DNA of 38,269 bases, taken from Deltaproteobacteria bacterium. GTDB lineage: Bacteria > Myxococcota_A > UBA9042 > PHBI01 > JACKFB01. The position numbers and the translations under genes are program-made. The notes beneath the pieces are model-generated. The model was not told where the DNA came from and ran no database searches. It worked only from the letters and a program-made list of their open reading frames with translations. The stretch lies in NCBI GenBank assembly GCA_020632695.1, contig JACKFB010000030.1:1-38269 (forward strand), written 5' to 3'. Shown here piece by piece: positions 14,350 through 22,229 of the stretch (positions within the stretch are counted from its first letter, which is position 1; each line of letters begins with the position of its first letter).

Positions 14350-14796
14350 CCCGTACACGGCAAACCAAGCGTCCGCAGCTTTGCCTCCCCGGTCCCGGCC
14401 GACGACTGTCCTGGCGTCGCACGGCCCTCGGGGGTGGCGTCTTTGGAGCCGCCATCGAGCAGGCAAGGGGAGCCTCGTGTAGTGGACAGGCCAGAGCCTG
14501 AGCCCAGTTGGGCAGTGTTCAAGGCCGCCAAACTGCAGGATGCCTCGAGGGTGTGTATGGACAGCGGCGTCGCTGACGCCACCGGGTTGGAGCGGACGGA
14601 GCTTGCCATCGACGCGCTGAAGGAAGCAACCATCGAGGCGGGAGCGGCACTCGGAGCAGGGCTGAACGCCCTCCTCGCCGCGTGGGTTACAACCGCCAGC
14701 GACTGCTCGTAGCCCTCCTTGATCTCCGTGAGTGCATCATCGCCTTGATGACTTCTGCAAGCCGCCCGTGTCCGCTGCGTGTGTCTGGAGGATGTG
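14350..14796 (+). other. 447-bp region with one doubtful small ORF
   Basis: Base composition drops after uvrA, and no gene here is convincing. The best candidate is 14482-14712 (+), GTG start with AGGGGAG about nine bases before it, 76 residues. It encodes a mostly helical stretch (e.g. LERTELAIDALKEATIEAG) ending in WVTTASDCS, with no recognisable domain. A 174-residue minus-strand frame (14286-14810) overlaps it, has low-complexity Ser/Ala content and runs into uvrA, so it is probably a shadow. The 3' part should contain the promoter of the metalloprotease operon, but I see no clear -35/-10 pair. Confidence 0.3.
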
Positions 14797-14799
14797 ATG
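14787..14799 (+). promoter_or_regulatory. Strong ribosome binding site and ATG upstream of the octamer tract
   Basis: GGAGGA (14787-14792) is four bases before an ATG at 14797, the best initiation site in the region. It opens MAKSMRCPLSRS and runs into the octamer repeats, but with the current repeat number it leads into a 106-residue dead-end frame instead of the metalloprotease body. Confidence 0.65.
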
Positions 14800-14817
14800 G
14801 CTAAATCCATGCGATGC

Positions 14818-14897
14818 CCGCTCAGCCGCTCAGCCGCTCAGCCGCTCAGCCGCTCAGCCGCTCAGCCGCTCAGCCGCTCAGCCGCTCAGCCGCTCAG
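14818..14897 (+). repeat. Octanucleotide tandem repeat (CCGCTCAG) x10
   Basis: Ten perfect copies of CCGCTCAG lie between the ATG at 14797 and the metalloprotease body; an eleventh, imperfect unit (CGCTCAC) follows. Because 8 is not a multiple of 3, each gain or loss changes the downstream frame. The tract itself has no stops in any frame and reads as the same octapeptide (PLSRSAAQ, rotated) in all three. This is the arrangement of a slipped-strand phase-variation tract. Confidence 0.9.
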
Positions 14898-14926
14898 CGC
14901 TCACCCGCTCCAAGCGCGCCGCACTC

Positions 14927-17900
14927 GTGGCCGCTGCCCTCGGGGTGATGTTCGGTCGTGCGGCCCCAGCCGCGGATGCGGCCACGCGAGCCTTCAGCGG
15001 GACGGCGCCTCCAGTCTTCCTGGAGTATGTCACCATCCCACAATACTCGGCGGTGCTCTTCGAAACGACCGCGCTCACGGGGTCCGCCGATCCCGTGCTG
15101 CATCTGCTCCGGGATGACGGGGCCGGGGTGTGGACCCAGGTCGCCTTCAACGACGACTATGGGAACCTGAACTCTCGCCTGTCCTATACGAATCCAAGCG
15201 CGAGCACGAACTTTCTCCTTGTCCTCAGGGCCTTCAACAGCCCGAGCAGCGGCGCCTGCGACTTGAAGAAAGACGGTATCGTGCAGCACGCATCCGCACC
15301 GGTGGGCGGATGGTTCACCGCGGCAAGCACCTTCATATTCACCAGTGGGGACGAGCTGAGAACTGTCTTCACGCCGGGCGGCAGCGAGGTGCCGGGGCTG
15401 CTCGTCAAGTTCAGCTCGTACTATCTCCCTTCTGGGGTTGCTTTGGCCAATGCGCCCGGCGGCGCTGCCGTCCTCGCGCTCAGCGGAAACGAGAGCCACT
15501 TCTTGGTCGGGACCCCACAGGTACTCGATGCCAGCGGGTACCACGAGCTGCGGGCCGGAGCTGCTGTGGTCATGGCGAACGATGTCGCATCCGACGCCGA
15601 TGGTGACGGCATCGGAGACGCGCTCGAGGCGCAGCTCGGCACGTGTGGTACGCTCACCGGCTGCGGATACAATGCGGAGAGCGGGCTCGACACCGATCGC
15701 GACGGCCTCTTCGATGGGGAGGAGGTCTTCGGCGTGGCGGGCATGCTTCCTGGAGGAGTCGACGACCTTCCCTTCGCTCGCTGGGGCGCGAGCCCGCTGA
15801 AGAAGGACGTCTTCCTCGAGGTCGACTGGCTCACCAGTTTCGGAGGACCAGTTTCGCCTGGGGATAGCCCCTTCGAATGGATGCGCCAGCATCCCACGAG
15901 CCCGATCGGCCCGTGGACGGGCACGGTGGAAGCCTGGGTCGACAAGGCCCGCGAGCCCTACCTCGCCGCGCCCGCTGACCACGTGAAGAACCCTGATGGG
16001 ACGGACGGTATCGAGGTGCACTTCGATCTCGGCGTCGACCCCCTCGTGGCGACTGATGAAGCCAAGTTCGGCGCTTGGTCTTCAGGCGCGCCGCACGCGC
16101 TGGCCGCTGATTTCGTGGTGAAGGTCTCAGCGCTCGTTCCTGGAGATGTGACGGTGATCGTCAACGGAATCCAGGAGACCTTCGACGCCACGGGACTGCC
16201 GCCCGAGTGGATCGCGTTGGTCATCGGATTCCAAGCATTGCAGACCGCGGAGCCGATCGTGGTGGAGTCCCTGGTGGTCGACGATGACACGGGCGTCGCC
16301 ACGCTCGTCCTGGCCTCCGACACGCCCGGACTGCACTTCGATGCGGATGTCGACGTGATTGCGGGCTACGAGGCCTCGGTCACGACCTCACGGGAGGACG
16401 ACAAGTCGCTCTACGAGCGGTACGGGAGCGACTCATCCCAGTTCGATGCGGTTCGGAGAGGCCGCCTCCGCCTCGCAATGATCACGAATCCCGGGGGCGG
16501 CGGCCAGACGAACGGGCCGCGGTACGTTTCTGGACTCGCCCACTACGCGATGATGCATGAGCTCGGGCACTCCCTGGGCCTCCAGCACTGGGGGCACACC
16601 GACTGGGGAAACAAGGAGGTCGCCTGCATCCCGCACTATCGCAGCTTCATGAACTACGCGCTGCTCTCCCTCTATGCCTTCAGCGCCACAGACGCCGGAT
16701 TTGCCATCAATCCGGCGGAGACGATCGAGACGGAGACCTTCGGCAGCGCCTTCGACCACTCGATCTTTGCCGATGCGCCCTACGAGTATCCTTCTCCTCC
16801 AACCGCCACGAACGGCGTCGATTGGAACCGCAATGGGACCCTCGATGACGCCAGCGCGGCTTGGCGCGCCATGCCGCTTTCACAGAAGGACAAGAGCTGC
16901 GCGGCGTTCTCCACGGGCCGTGTCAATATCGCAACTGATGAGGTCGTGGCAGGGCCGATCGACCTCGTGCGCCACGGAAGCAGACTCTACGCGGTGTGGT
17001 CGACCGGAACGGCGATCAAGTACAAGTACGCGTCGCTCGGCGTTGCGGGCTCGAAGTCATGCACCGGAACCGATGACCCGACCATCCCGGGGGGGTCATG
17101 CCTGACCTGGTCGGCCGTGACGACGCTGACATCTGGCGCGAGCTACCTGGGGGTCACCGTGGCGTCATACGGTTCCGAGGTGTACGTCGCCTATCCGACC
17201 GATGTCGGTCAGTTGCGCGTGCATCGCTGTATCGTATCCTCCAGCGGTCCGCTGACCATCTCGGGCTCTTGGTGGTTCCCGACGTCGAGCAGGGTCTACA
17301 AGTCCGACCACGCACCCGAGCTTGTGATACGGCATCGGAATCCCACCAGCACGAGTCCACTGGGACTTCTATACCTCGCCCAGGACGGGACATTCCGCAG
17401 CTACGGCCGCGTCGATGCGACGGGCTCGTGGAGCTACGAAGGTGCGCTCCTGGACGCCTCCGATAGCGCCATCGGGGGAGCTGAGGCGCCCGTCGCGAAA
17501 GCTTGGCCCGACGCTTCGGTCACCGGGTGGAGCGCGAGCGAGCAGCGCACGCTTGCCATTCTTCCCGACTCGAGTGCCGCCGTCAGGGTCTACGCGCTGA
17601 ATCCTTCGTCGAATCGATGGGTGAACCTCGGCTTGGAATTGAACGGCCCGCAGCTTGGCAACCCGGTCACCGCCGCGAAGCCCTTTCTCGAGTATCGGCT
17701 CGTACGTACGTCAAGCGGCTCGACACCCGCGAATTTCGCCGGCCACTTCATGATCGGCTGGATGAGCGATGACCCGACCTGGCACTCTCGCGCGCGATTC
17801 CGCCTCAGCACACTCGTCGACAGGACGCATCCGCCCAGCAGCATTGATCTGCCGATGCTCGAGGTCGCCGAGGCCGGAGACTTCTTGCAGAATCTGTGGG

Positions 17901-18157
17901 CCACCACTCCCTATGGCACGTCGGCATCCCTCTACAGCGACGGCACGCTCGACAATGTCTTCGGCATCGTGCCCATCGGGCTGCCGTCGGGAACCCCGGG
18001 CGGGTGGGATGGCATCAACTTCTATCCCCACGCGGACGGCTCGCAGAATCACGACTACTCGGTGTACTCGGACTTCCGCGTGATGGAGGACTACTGCTGC
18101 AAGAATTTGACGGGCTATGGGCCGCTTACCTGCGGTGCGATCAACGTGTTCGACTGA
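14927..18157 (+). CDS. Secreted metzincin-like zinc metalloprotease, probably phase-variable
   Basis: The body is 1076 residues from the GTG at 14927, which has no ribosome binding site. Its frame is open back to 14798, through the octamer tract. Read that way, residues RSKRAALVAAALGVMFGRAAPAADA form a textbook signal peptide, so the intended start is probably the ATG at 14797, now out of frame. Domains, numbered from 14927: a pre-peptidase-like beta domain (about 20-110); a thrombospondin-3-like calcium loop region (DADGDGIGD ... DTDRDGLFDGEE, about 222-266); a protease core with HELGHSLGLQH at 544-554 (three zinc His and the catalytic Glu) and a likely Met-turn in SFMNYAL; and a C-terminal half of propeller-like strands. 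Two lipoprotein genes follow closely. Substrate is unknown; an extracellular location is likely. Confidence 0.8.
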   Translation: MAAALGVMFGRAAPAADAATRAFSGTAPPVFLEYVTIPQYSAVLFETTALTGSADPVLHLLRDDGAGVWTQVAFNDDYGNLNSRLSYTNPSASTNFLLVLRAFNSPSSGACDLKKDGIVQHASAPVGGWFTAASTFIFTSGDELRTVFTPGGSEVPGLLVKFSSYYLPSGVALANAPGGAAVLALSGNESHFLVGTPQVLDASGYHELRAGAAVVMANDVASDADGDGIGDALEAQLGTCGTLTGCGYNAESGLDTDRDGLFDGEEVFGVAGMLPGGVDDLPFARWGASPLKKDVFLEVDWLTSFGGPVSPGDSPFEWMRQHPTSPIGPWTGTVEAWVDKAREPYLAAPADHVKNPDGTDGIEVHFDLGVDPLVATDEAKFGAWSSGAPHALAADFVVKVSALVPGDVTVIVNGIQETFDATGLPPEWIALVIGFQALQTAEPIVVESLVVDDDTGVATLVLASDTPGLHFDADVDVIAGYEASVTTSREDDKSLYERYGSDSSQFDAVRRGRLRLAMITNPGGGGQTNGPRYVSGLAHYAMMHELGHSLGLQHWGHTDWGNKEVACIPHYRSFMNYALLSLYAFSATDAGFAINPAETIETETFGSAFDHSIFADAPYEYPSPPTATNGVDWNRNGTLDDASAAWRAMPLSQKDKSCAAFSTGRVNIATDEVVAGPIDLVRHGSRLYAVWSTGTAIKYKYASLGVAGSKSCTGTDDPTIPGGSCLTWSAVTTLTSGASYLGVTVASYGSEVYVAYPTDVGQLRVHRCIVSSSGPLTISGSWWFPTSSRVYKSDHAPELVIRHRNPTSTSPLGLLYLAQDGTFRSYGRVDATGSWSYEGALLDASDSAIGGAEAPVAKAWPDASVTGWSASEQRTLAILPDSSAAVRVYALNPSSNRWVNLGLELNGPQLGNPVTAAKPFLEYRLVRTSSGSTPANFAGHFMIGWMSDDPTWHSRARFRLSTLVDRTHPPSSIDLPMLEVAEAGDFLQNLWATTPYGTSASLYSDGTLDNVFGIVPIGLPSGTPGGWDGINFYPHADGSQNHDYSVYSDFRVMEDYCCKNLTGYGPLTCGAINVFD

Positions 18158-18168
18158 GAGGTTTTTCG

Positions 18169-18798
18169 ATGTGCTCATATGGATGCCGCATGGGGGTGAT
18201 ATCCGCGGTATTTGCCGCCATGGGATGCACGAACGTGCCCGGACCGGTGCCGGACGATGCGACGCCGGATGCGGAGATCGGGCAGGATGTGCCGCCATCC
18301 GATATGGCCGAGGGTGATGGTTGCTGCCTGAGCGACGCCGACGCCGACGCGGGAGATGGGGATACTCATCCCGACGTCCAGGATGTCGTTGAAGACTCAG
18401 GATCGGAGATGGACGATGGGTCTGGCGAAATCGTGGACGCCGAACTCGACGTCGAAGCGGACGCACAGATCGACGCGGACATCCTCCTCGACGCCGACCG
18501 GGACGCCGACGCCGACGCCGACGTTGACCCGCTCGCCGACGCCGACGCCATCTCGTGGGTTGATGCGGGGCCCGACTGCACCGGAGATCCCAAGGAGTGG
18601 TGCCCCTGCGAAGAGAACGACGACTCATGCTGCACCACGATCGGAGAGGGATTGCACTGCTTGCGCGCACCTCCATTTCCTCCGGTGCATGTCGAATCTG
18701 AATATGTGTGGAGCAAGTTCTATGACTGTGGCTGCTGGCCAGGACCGCCGTGCGAAGACTGGCCAGTCTATCCCTACTGCCCTGCGCCAGCGGAGTGA
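18169..18798 (+). CDS. Asp/Ala-rich lipoprotein
   Basis: GAGAGG overlaps the stop codon of the metalloprotease gene and sits seven bases before this ATG, so the genes are translationally linked. The 209-residue product has a short hydrophobic leader ending FAAMGC, read as a lipobox (a second ATG at codon 8 would give a tidier leader). About 120 residues of very acidic linker follow, rich in Asp-Ala pairs (e.g. DADRDADADADVD), then a compact Cys-rich tail (C-T-G-D ... WCPCEEND ... CCTTIG ... CGCWPGPPC). The acidic linker may bind calcium or act as a spacer holding the Cys-rich head away from the membrane. No known domain is recognised. Similar acidic linkers appear in the RCC1 gene at the end of the window. 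Confidence 0.75.
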   Translation: MCSYGCRMGVISAVFAAMGCTNVPGPVPDDATPDAEIGQDVPPSDMAEGDGCCLSDADADAGDGDTHPDVQDVVEDSGSEMDDGSGEIVDAELDVEADAQIDADILLDADRDADADADVDPLADADAISWVDAGPDCTGDPKEWCPCEENDDSCCTTIGEGLHCLRAPPFPPVHVESEYVWSKFYDCGCWPGPPCEDWPVYPYCPAPAE

Positions 18799-18801
18799 GT
18801 C

Positions 18802-19335
18802 ATGCGTCTAATGCGATTGTGTGCCGTCACTGTCCTGCTGTTCTCGGTCGCGGCGTGTGAAGAGGGCGGTGATGACGGAATGATGCGGACGGCGGCGCTG
18901 CCGCTGGGCGAGAGTTCCGAAGCCGGAGTCAACGGCGCGAAGCCCGCGAACGCGGGAAAGAACGCCGCATTCATGGAGTCCGTGGAGAGCTTGATGGCCG
19001 CGCACCCCGAATTGGCTGCTGCGATCGCCTCGTCGAAACCGGGTCCATCGGCCAGCCCCATGGCGTCGACCGCCGCCGTCCCCTCGGCGGATTCGGGCGT
19101 CTGTCGAGAGGACGCCCCGCGAGTCGCGACAGACGAAGCAGCTCCGTCCGAGTACGTGCCGACGAGCTTCAGCTCGAACGTCCCGCTGCGACAGCGCCTC
19201 GCGCACCGTAAGTCGACGAGCCCGCCCAGCCCCACATCGAAGGCTCCGCTGCTGTCCGGCGCTCCAGATGACCCATCTGAAGCGCCGCCGGGCGTGAAAT
19301 TCGGACCCTTCAGCTATCGAGCGATGGGCGACTGA
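18802..19335 (+). CDS. Small lipoprotein of unknown function
   Basis: The 177-residue product begins MRLMRLCAVTVLLFSVAAC, with the lipobox Cys at 19. It is otherwise low-complexity and probably disordered, rich in Ser, Pro and Ala, with one helical patch (AAFMESVESLMAAHPELAAAIASS). GGAGTG spans the end of the preceding gene and the start is only three bases after that gene's stop, so it is the third gene of the metalloprotease operon. Its stop (19333-19335) overlaps an ATG at 19335. No family is recognised; it may be a partner or propeptide-like accessory of the protease, which is a guess from position. Confidence 0.65.
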   Translation: MRLMRLCAVTVLLFSVAACEEGGDDGMMRTAALPLGESSEAGVNGAKPANAGKNAAFMESVESLMAAHPELAAAIASSKPGPSASPMASTAAVPSADSGVCREDAPRVATDEAAPSEYVPTSFSSNVPLRQRLAHRKSTSPPSPTSKAPLLSGAPDDPSEAPPGVKFGPFSYRAMGD

Positions 19336-19505
19336 TGACGGCGTCGAGTCGCTCTCGCGTTCGCGGCCGCCGCCGTGTCATGGCTGGGGATGATCGTCTG
19401 GCTGCGAGGAAGGCCACTCCTCAGCGAGGGCGGCGAACGCGCGCCGAGCCGTCAGTCCGCTGCAGCCCGGTCGGTAGCTTTGTCGTATCGGGCCCACAAC
19501 TTGTC
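19335..19505 (+). pseudogene. Possible truncated fourth gene of the metalloprotease operon
   Basis: An ATG at 19335 overlaps the previous stop (TGATG), the usual sign of a coupled next gene, but its own frame reads basic nonsense. One base over, the frame reads RVALAFAAAAVSWLGMIVWL, which looks like a signal peptide or membrane anchor, then ERAPSRQSAAARS, until the uvrA scrap begins. One deleted base near 19339 would join the start to this segment. It may be a gene truncated by the IS/uvrA rearrangement and also frameshifted. Chance hydrophobicity in GC-rich DNA is the alternative. Confidence 0.3.
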
Positions 19506-20345
19506 GAGCTGCGCGTGCTGGTGCCGGTGATCCGGTCGCGCAAGGGCTACCACAAGCCGGCGCTGGCCAAGGCGGCCAAGCTGCACCGGCGTCGGGTCCA
19601 CCTCGAAGCCGTAGTGGCGAGCGAGCTCACGGTACGAGCGGTTCAGCCCGATCTCGTGCCGGTCCGTGGCCCCGAAGGCTGCTCTCACCACGGCCGCCTT
19701 CAGGTTGTCCGGCACGACGACGCGCTGGACGCCTCCGAAGAAGCGGAACGCGTCCATGTGCAGGGCCAACCAGGTCGTCGTCGACTGGTCGAACACGGCG
19801 CGGGCGTACAGATGGCGGCTGTAGCCGAGGACCATGAGGAAGATCCACGCGTTGCGGACCTTGCCCGTCTCCGGGTCGTAGAGCCGCCCGAGCTGCGTGA
19901 AGTCCACCTGGGCGACCTCGCCCGCCAGGGTCTCGACCGGGATGACGACGTCCTCGGCCCGAACGCCGTGGGTCTTTCGCAGGCGGCGCATCGCACGCTT
20001 CACGGCCGCGTAGCTGCCGGTGAAGCCGGGGTCTTCCCGACGCAACCTGTCCCACACCGCTTTGGGCGACAACACCTTGGCCGTCGCCGCTTCCAGCGCC
20101 TCCAGATGCGCTTCCACACTGGTCTCCACCGGCCGCGCAGACGCCACCGGCATCGCCTGCTCCACCACCGCGCGCAGCATCTCGAGCGGCGGCAGCGAGT
20201 CCACGGCCCCATCGAGCAAGCCCGCGGCGCCCAAGCTCGCGCGATAGCGCCGCTCCGTCCGCGTGCTCATCCCCAGCAGCCGCGCGCGTTCCCGCACCCC
20301 GGTCCCCAGCCGATGCGGCCGCACCAGCTCCTGTAGCCTATGCAT
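19452..20345 (-). pseudogene. istA: Truncated IS21-family transposase IstA
   Basis: The ATG at 20345 opens an IstA-like protein: an N-terminal helix-turn-helix part (RERARLLGMSTRTERRYR), then the rve/DDE integrase core. The first two catalytic Asp are in GEVAQVDFTQLG and VVVPDNLKAAVV. The protein follows IstA as far as FEVDPTPV, encoded down to about 19584. There the family normally continues with RAP..KGKVE, which supplies the catalytic Glu. Here the frame runs instead into antisense uvrA sequence and 44 unrelated codons to a stop at 19452. The Glu, the C-terminal domain and the whole istB gene are missing, so the element cannot transpose by itself. Confidence 0.85.
19506..19583 (+). pseudogene. 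78-bp uvrA fragment inside the IS remnant
   Basis: Read on the plus strand, this segment encodes ELRVLVPVIRSRKGYHKPAL then AKAAKL. It matches uvrA codons at 12331-12408 with 71 of 78 bases identical and no gaps (mismatches in codons 6, 9, 10, 15, 19 and 23, nine possible silent or conservative). The match stops abruptly at istA sequence on the right. The segment is the UvrB-contact part of UvrA, a conserved protein motif, so it derives from a uvrA gene, either a copy of the local one or a diverged paralogue. Confidence 0.8.
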
Positions 20346-20537
20346 GTCCAGCCTTGCCGCACTCAGGGCCGCGCACCTCCTCGCTTCGGAACGACCCGAA
20401 GCCGAGCGTGCGCCAACCCATCTCCGTGAACACCCTCAACGTGGTCCGTTGAGGCGTCCTCGGTGTGGTCCGTTGAGGCGTCCCCGGTGTGGTCCGTTCA
20501 AACGTCCCGGGTGTGGTCCATAGGCCGTCCCGCTACA
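19584..20537 (-). mobile_element. Remnant of an IS21-family insertion sequence (istA end only)
   Basis: The surviving part holds the left end with its multiple terminal repeats (20441-20520), the leader and the first ~250 codons of istA. The outer boundary is set tentatively at 20537, where the minus strand reads TGTAGCGGGACGGCC, because IS21 ends usually start with TGT. The right end and istB are gone, so a target duplication cannot be checked. Confidence 0.7.
20441..20520. repeat. IS21-type multiple terminal repeats, 24-bp period
   Basis: GTGGTCC(G/A)T begins at 20441, 20465, 20489 and 20513, exactly 24 bp apart, with conserved (A/G)GCGTCC(C/T)CGGT-like sequence between. Repeated blocks at the ends are the transposase-binding sites of IS21-family elements, and these lie just upstream of istA as expected. 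The rest of 20346-20440 is leader; 20538-20713 has no recognisable feature. Confidence 0.75.
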
Positions 20538-20713
20538 GTCCAGACGCCTCTGGCCGAGAGCAGAGCTGCTACGGGAGAGGGCAGCGAGCGCCCGCCGTAC
20601 GCGGAGGACGGCGCGGCGCCGGCGTACTGTCAGCCCTCGCCGCGGCCGCGCCGGCCAGGCGTCGCGCGTCCGTGGGTGCTTCCCGGACGTCGCGGCGCAT
20701 GGCCGTGGCCAGC

Positions 20714-21148
20714 TCAGCGCTGGCTCAGCGCCGGCTCGAAGCCGACGGTGTGCTCCGGCTCGTCGCTGACCGCCGCGACGCTGGCGAGGCGGCGGCTCTC
20801 GGGCCGCAGTGCCCAGCTCGTCAGCGCCAGCGCCAGCAGCGCCAGCGTGGGCATGGCGGCCGCCACGCTGTCTCCGGACGCGAGGTGGCTGATGAACGCG
20901 CCGCTCAGGGCGAAGCTGACTCCCGCGTAGGCCCACTCCTTGAGGCGCGGCAGGCCGGGCGCCACCAGGGTGGCCGCCGCGAGCAGGTACCAGACGCCCA
21001 GGATGTCCATCAGGTACAGGGGGTAGCCCAAGTGCTGCATGCCCTCGACCAGCGCCGGCTGGCCGGTGAGCTTGGCCAGCCCCGAGGCGGCGATGGCGAT
21101 GGAGAAGAGCGCGGTGGTGGTCCAGTAGGCGATCGACTTGGTCTTCAC
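20714..21148 (-). CDS. DoxX family membrane protein
   Basis: GTG at 21148 is chosen because AAGGAGGA lies four bases before it; the longer frame to 21193 would start inside the promoter. The 144-residue product has four hydrophobic segments: YWTTTALFSIAIAASGLAKL, a second around MDILGVWYLLAAATLVAPG, a third around YAGVSFALSGAFISHLASG, and a fourth around MPTLALLALALTSWAL. The first carries the 'SGxxKL' signature of DoxX-like proteins. DoxX relatives are small inner-membrane proteins linked to redox or thiosulfate chemistry, and many are simply stress-induced. It is divergent from a LysR-type regulator, which probably controls it. Confidence 0.85.
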   Translation of the reverse strand: MKTKSIAYWTTTALFSIAIAASGLAKLTGQPALVEGMQHLGYPLYLMDILGVWYLLAAATLVAPGLPRLKEWAYAGVSFALSGAFISHLASGDSVAAAMPTLALLALALTSWALRPESRRLASVAAVSDEPEHTVGFEPALSQR

Positions 21149-21183
21149 GGTGTCCTCCTTTGAAGGGTCCACCCCACAATAAT

Positions 21184-21203
21184 TAGTCCGCACTTGCGCA
21201 CTA
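21184..21203. promoter_or_regulatory. Candidate LysR operator between doxX-like and lysR genes
   Basis: TAGTCCGCACTTGCGCACTA is a 20-bp inverted repeat with 16 of 20 positions symmetric (TAGTnCGCAnnTGCGnACTA). It is centred in the 101-bp gap between the two divergent starts, the classic place for a LysR-type regulator to control both itself and its target. The AT-richer stretch at 21175-21185 beside it may be part of the promoter. Confidence 0.55.
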
Positions 21204-21249
21204 GACCTCGAAATCTGGCATCATCTGCTCACTCGGATCACAGGTGAGC

Positions 21250-22182
21250 ATGGACCCCGCCGACGGCTTCGCCTCCTTCGTCTCCATCGTCGAGCACGCC
21301 AGCATCTCGGCCGCTGCGCGCGCGCTGGGCCTTCCGCGTGCCACGCTGTCACGCCGGCTGGCCGCTCTGGAGGAGGAGCTGGGCGTGCGGCTGATGCACC
21401 GCTCGACCCGCAACCTCCGGCCGACCGCGGCCGGCGACGAGCTGTATCGACGCGCCCGCCGCATCGTCGCCGAAGCGACCGAGGCCCGCGTCGCCGTCGC
21501 CCGCCTGGACGGGGTGCCGCGCGGACTGCTCCGCCTCAGCACGCCGCCTGGCTTCGGCCCCATCATCAGCCCGGTCGTCGTGCAGTTCCTCGACCGCTGG
21601 CCCGAGGTGCAGATCGAGGTGCAGAGCGGCGCGCGCCACGTCGACCTGGTCGCCGAGGGCATCGACCTGGCCATCCGCGCGGGTCGGGTCGCCGACCAGT
21701 CCCTGGTGGCCCGCCGCATCTGGAGCACGCGACTCACCGCCCTGGCGGCGCCGTCCTATCTGGAGGCGCGCGGCACCCCGACGAGTCCGTCGGACCTGGC
21801 CGCCCACGAGTGCATCCGAGGCTTCGAGCGCGGTGAGGTCCCGGCGCGCTCGTGGCCGCTCCTGGCCGGCGGCGAGGTCGCGGTGACGGGCCGCCTGGTG
21901 ACCAGCGATCTCCACCTCATCATGGCTGCCACCGCGGCCGGTCGTGGGCTGGGGCTCTTGCCGGAGCGCCCCGCGCTGGCGGGGCTCATCGCGGCGGGCG
22001 AGCTGGTGCGGGTGCTCCCCGAGCAGGTGGGAGGCCAGGTCGAGCTCTCGCTGGTCTACCCCTCGCGCGAGCTGCTGGACCCCAAGGTGCGGGCCTTCAT
22101 CGATCTGGCCGCCGACGCCATCCGCGAAGCCGTCGATCGCGATCCGGTCTCCCAGCCCGGTGGTTGGCCGCGCTGGGAGTGA
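21250..22182 (+). CDS. LysR family transcriptional regulator
   Basis: The 310-residue protein has an N-terminal winged helix-turn-helix (residues 1-60: FVSIVEHASISAAARALGLP, RATLSRRLAALEEELGVRLM, then TRNLRPTAAGDELYRRAR). A periplasmic-binding-protein-like effector domain follows (about 85-295), with the subfamily features LRLSTPPGFG, GIDLAIRAG and a conserved effector-pocket stretch LAAHECIRGF. It resembles the group of LysR regulators that control neighbouring DoxX or oxidoreductase genes. ATG at 21250 is preferred to GTG at 21244; GGTGAG lies just before it. The effector is not evident. Confidence 0.9.
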   Translation: MDPADGFASFVSIVEHASISAAARALGLPRATLSRRLAALEEELGVRLMHRSTRNLRPTAAGDELYRRARRIVAEATEARVAVARLDGVPRGLLRLSTPPGFGPIISPVVVQFLDRWPEVQIEVQSGARHVDLVAEGIDLAIRAGRVADQSLVARRIWSTRLTALAAPSYLEARGTPTSPSDLAAHECIRGFERGEVPARSWPLLAGGEVAVTGRLVTSDLHLIMAATAAGRGLGLLPERPALAGLIAAGELVRVLPEQVGGQVELSLVYPSRELLDPKVRAFIDLAADAIREAVDRDPVSQPGGWPRWE

Positions 22183-22229
22183 ACCGCTCCACCCTTGCGC
22201 GGGCGGGGTGCAGCCGCCAGGATGGGGGC

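Noticed and set aside
14818..14897. CRISPR-like array
   Set aside because: The 8-bp units are contiguous, with no spacers; it is a simple tandem repeat in coding context.
19335..20336. 333-codon plus-strand frame across the IS remnant
   Set aside because: Apart from the 26 codons from uvrA, it is the antisense of istA. It is a chance frame, useful only because it displays the uvrA piece.
20538..20713. Gene fragment between the IS end and the doxX-like gene
   Set aside because: Short Ala/Arg-rich frames on both strands; nothing recognisable and no start signals.
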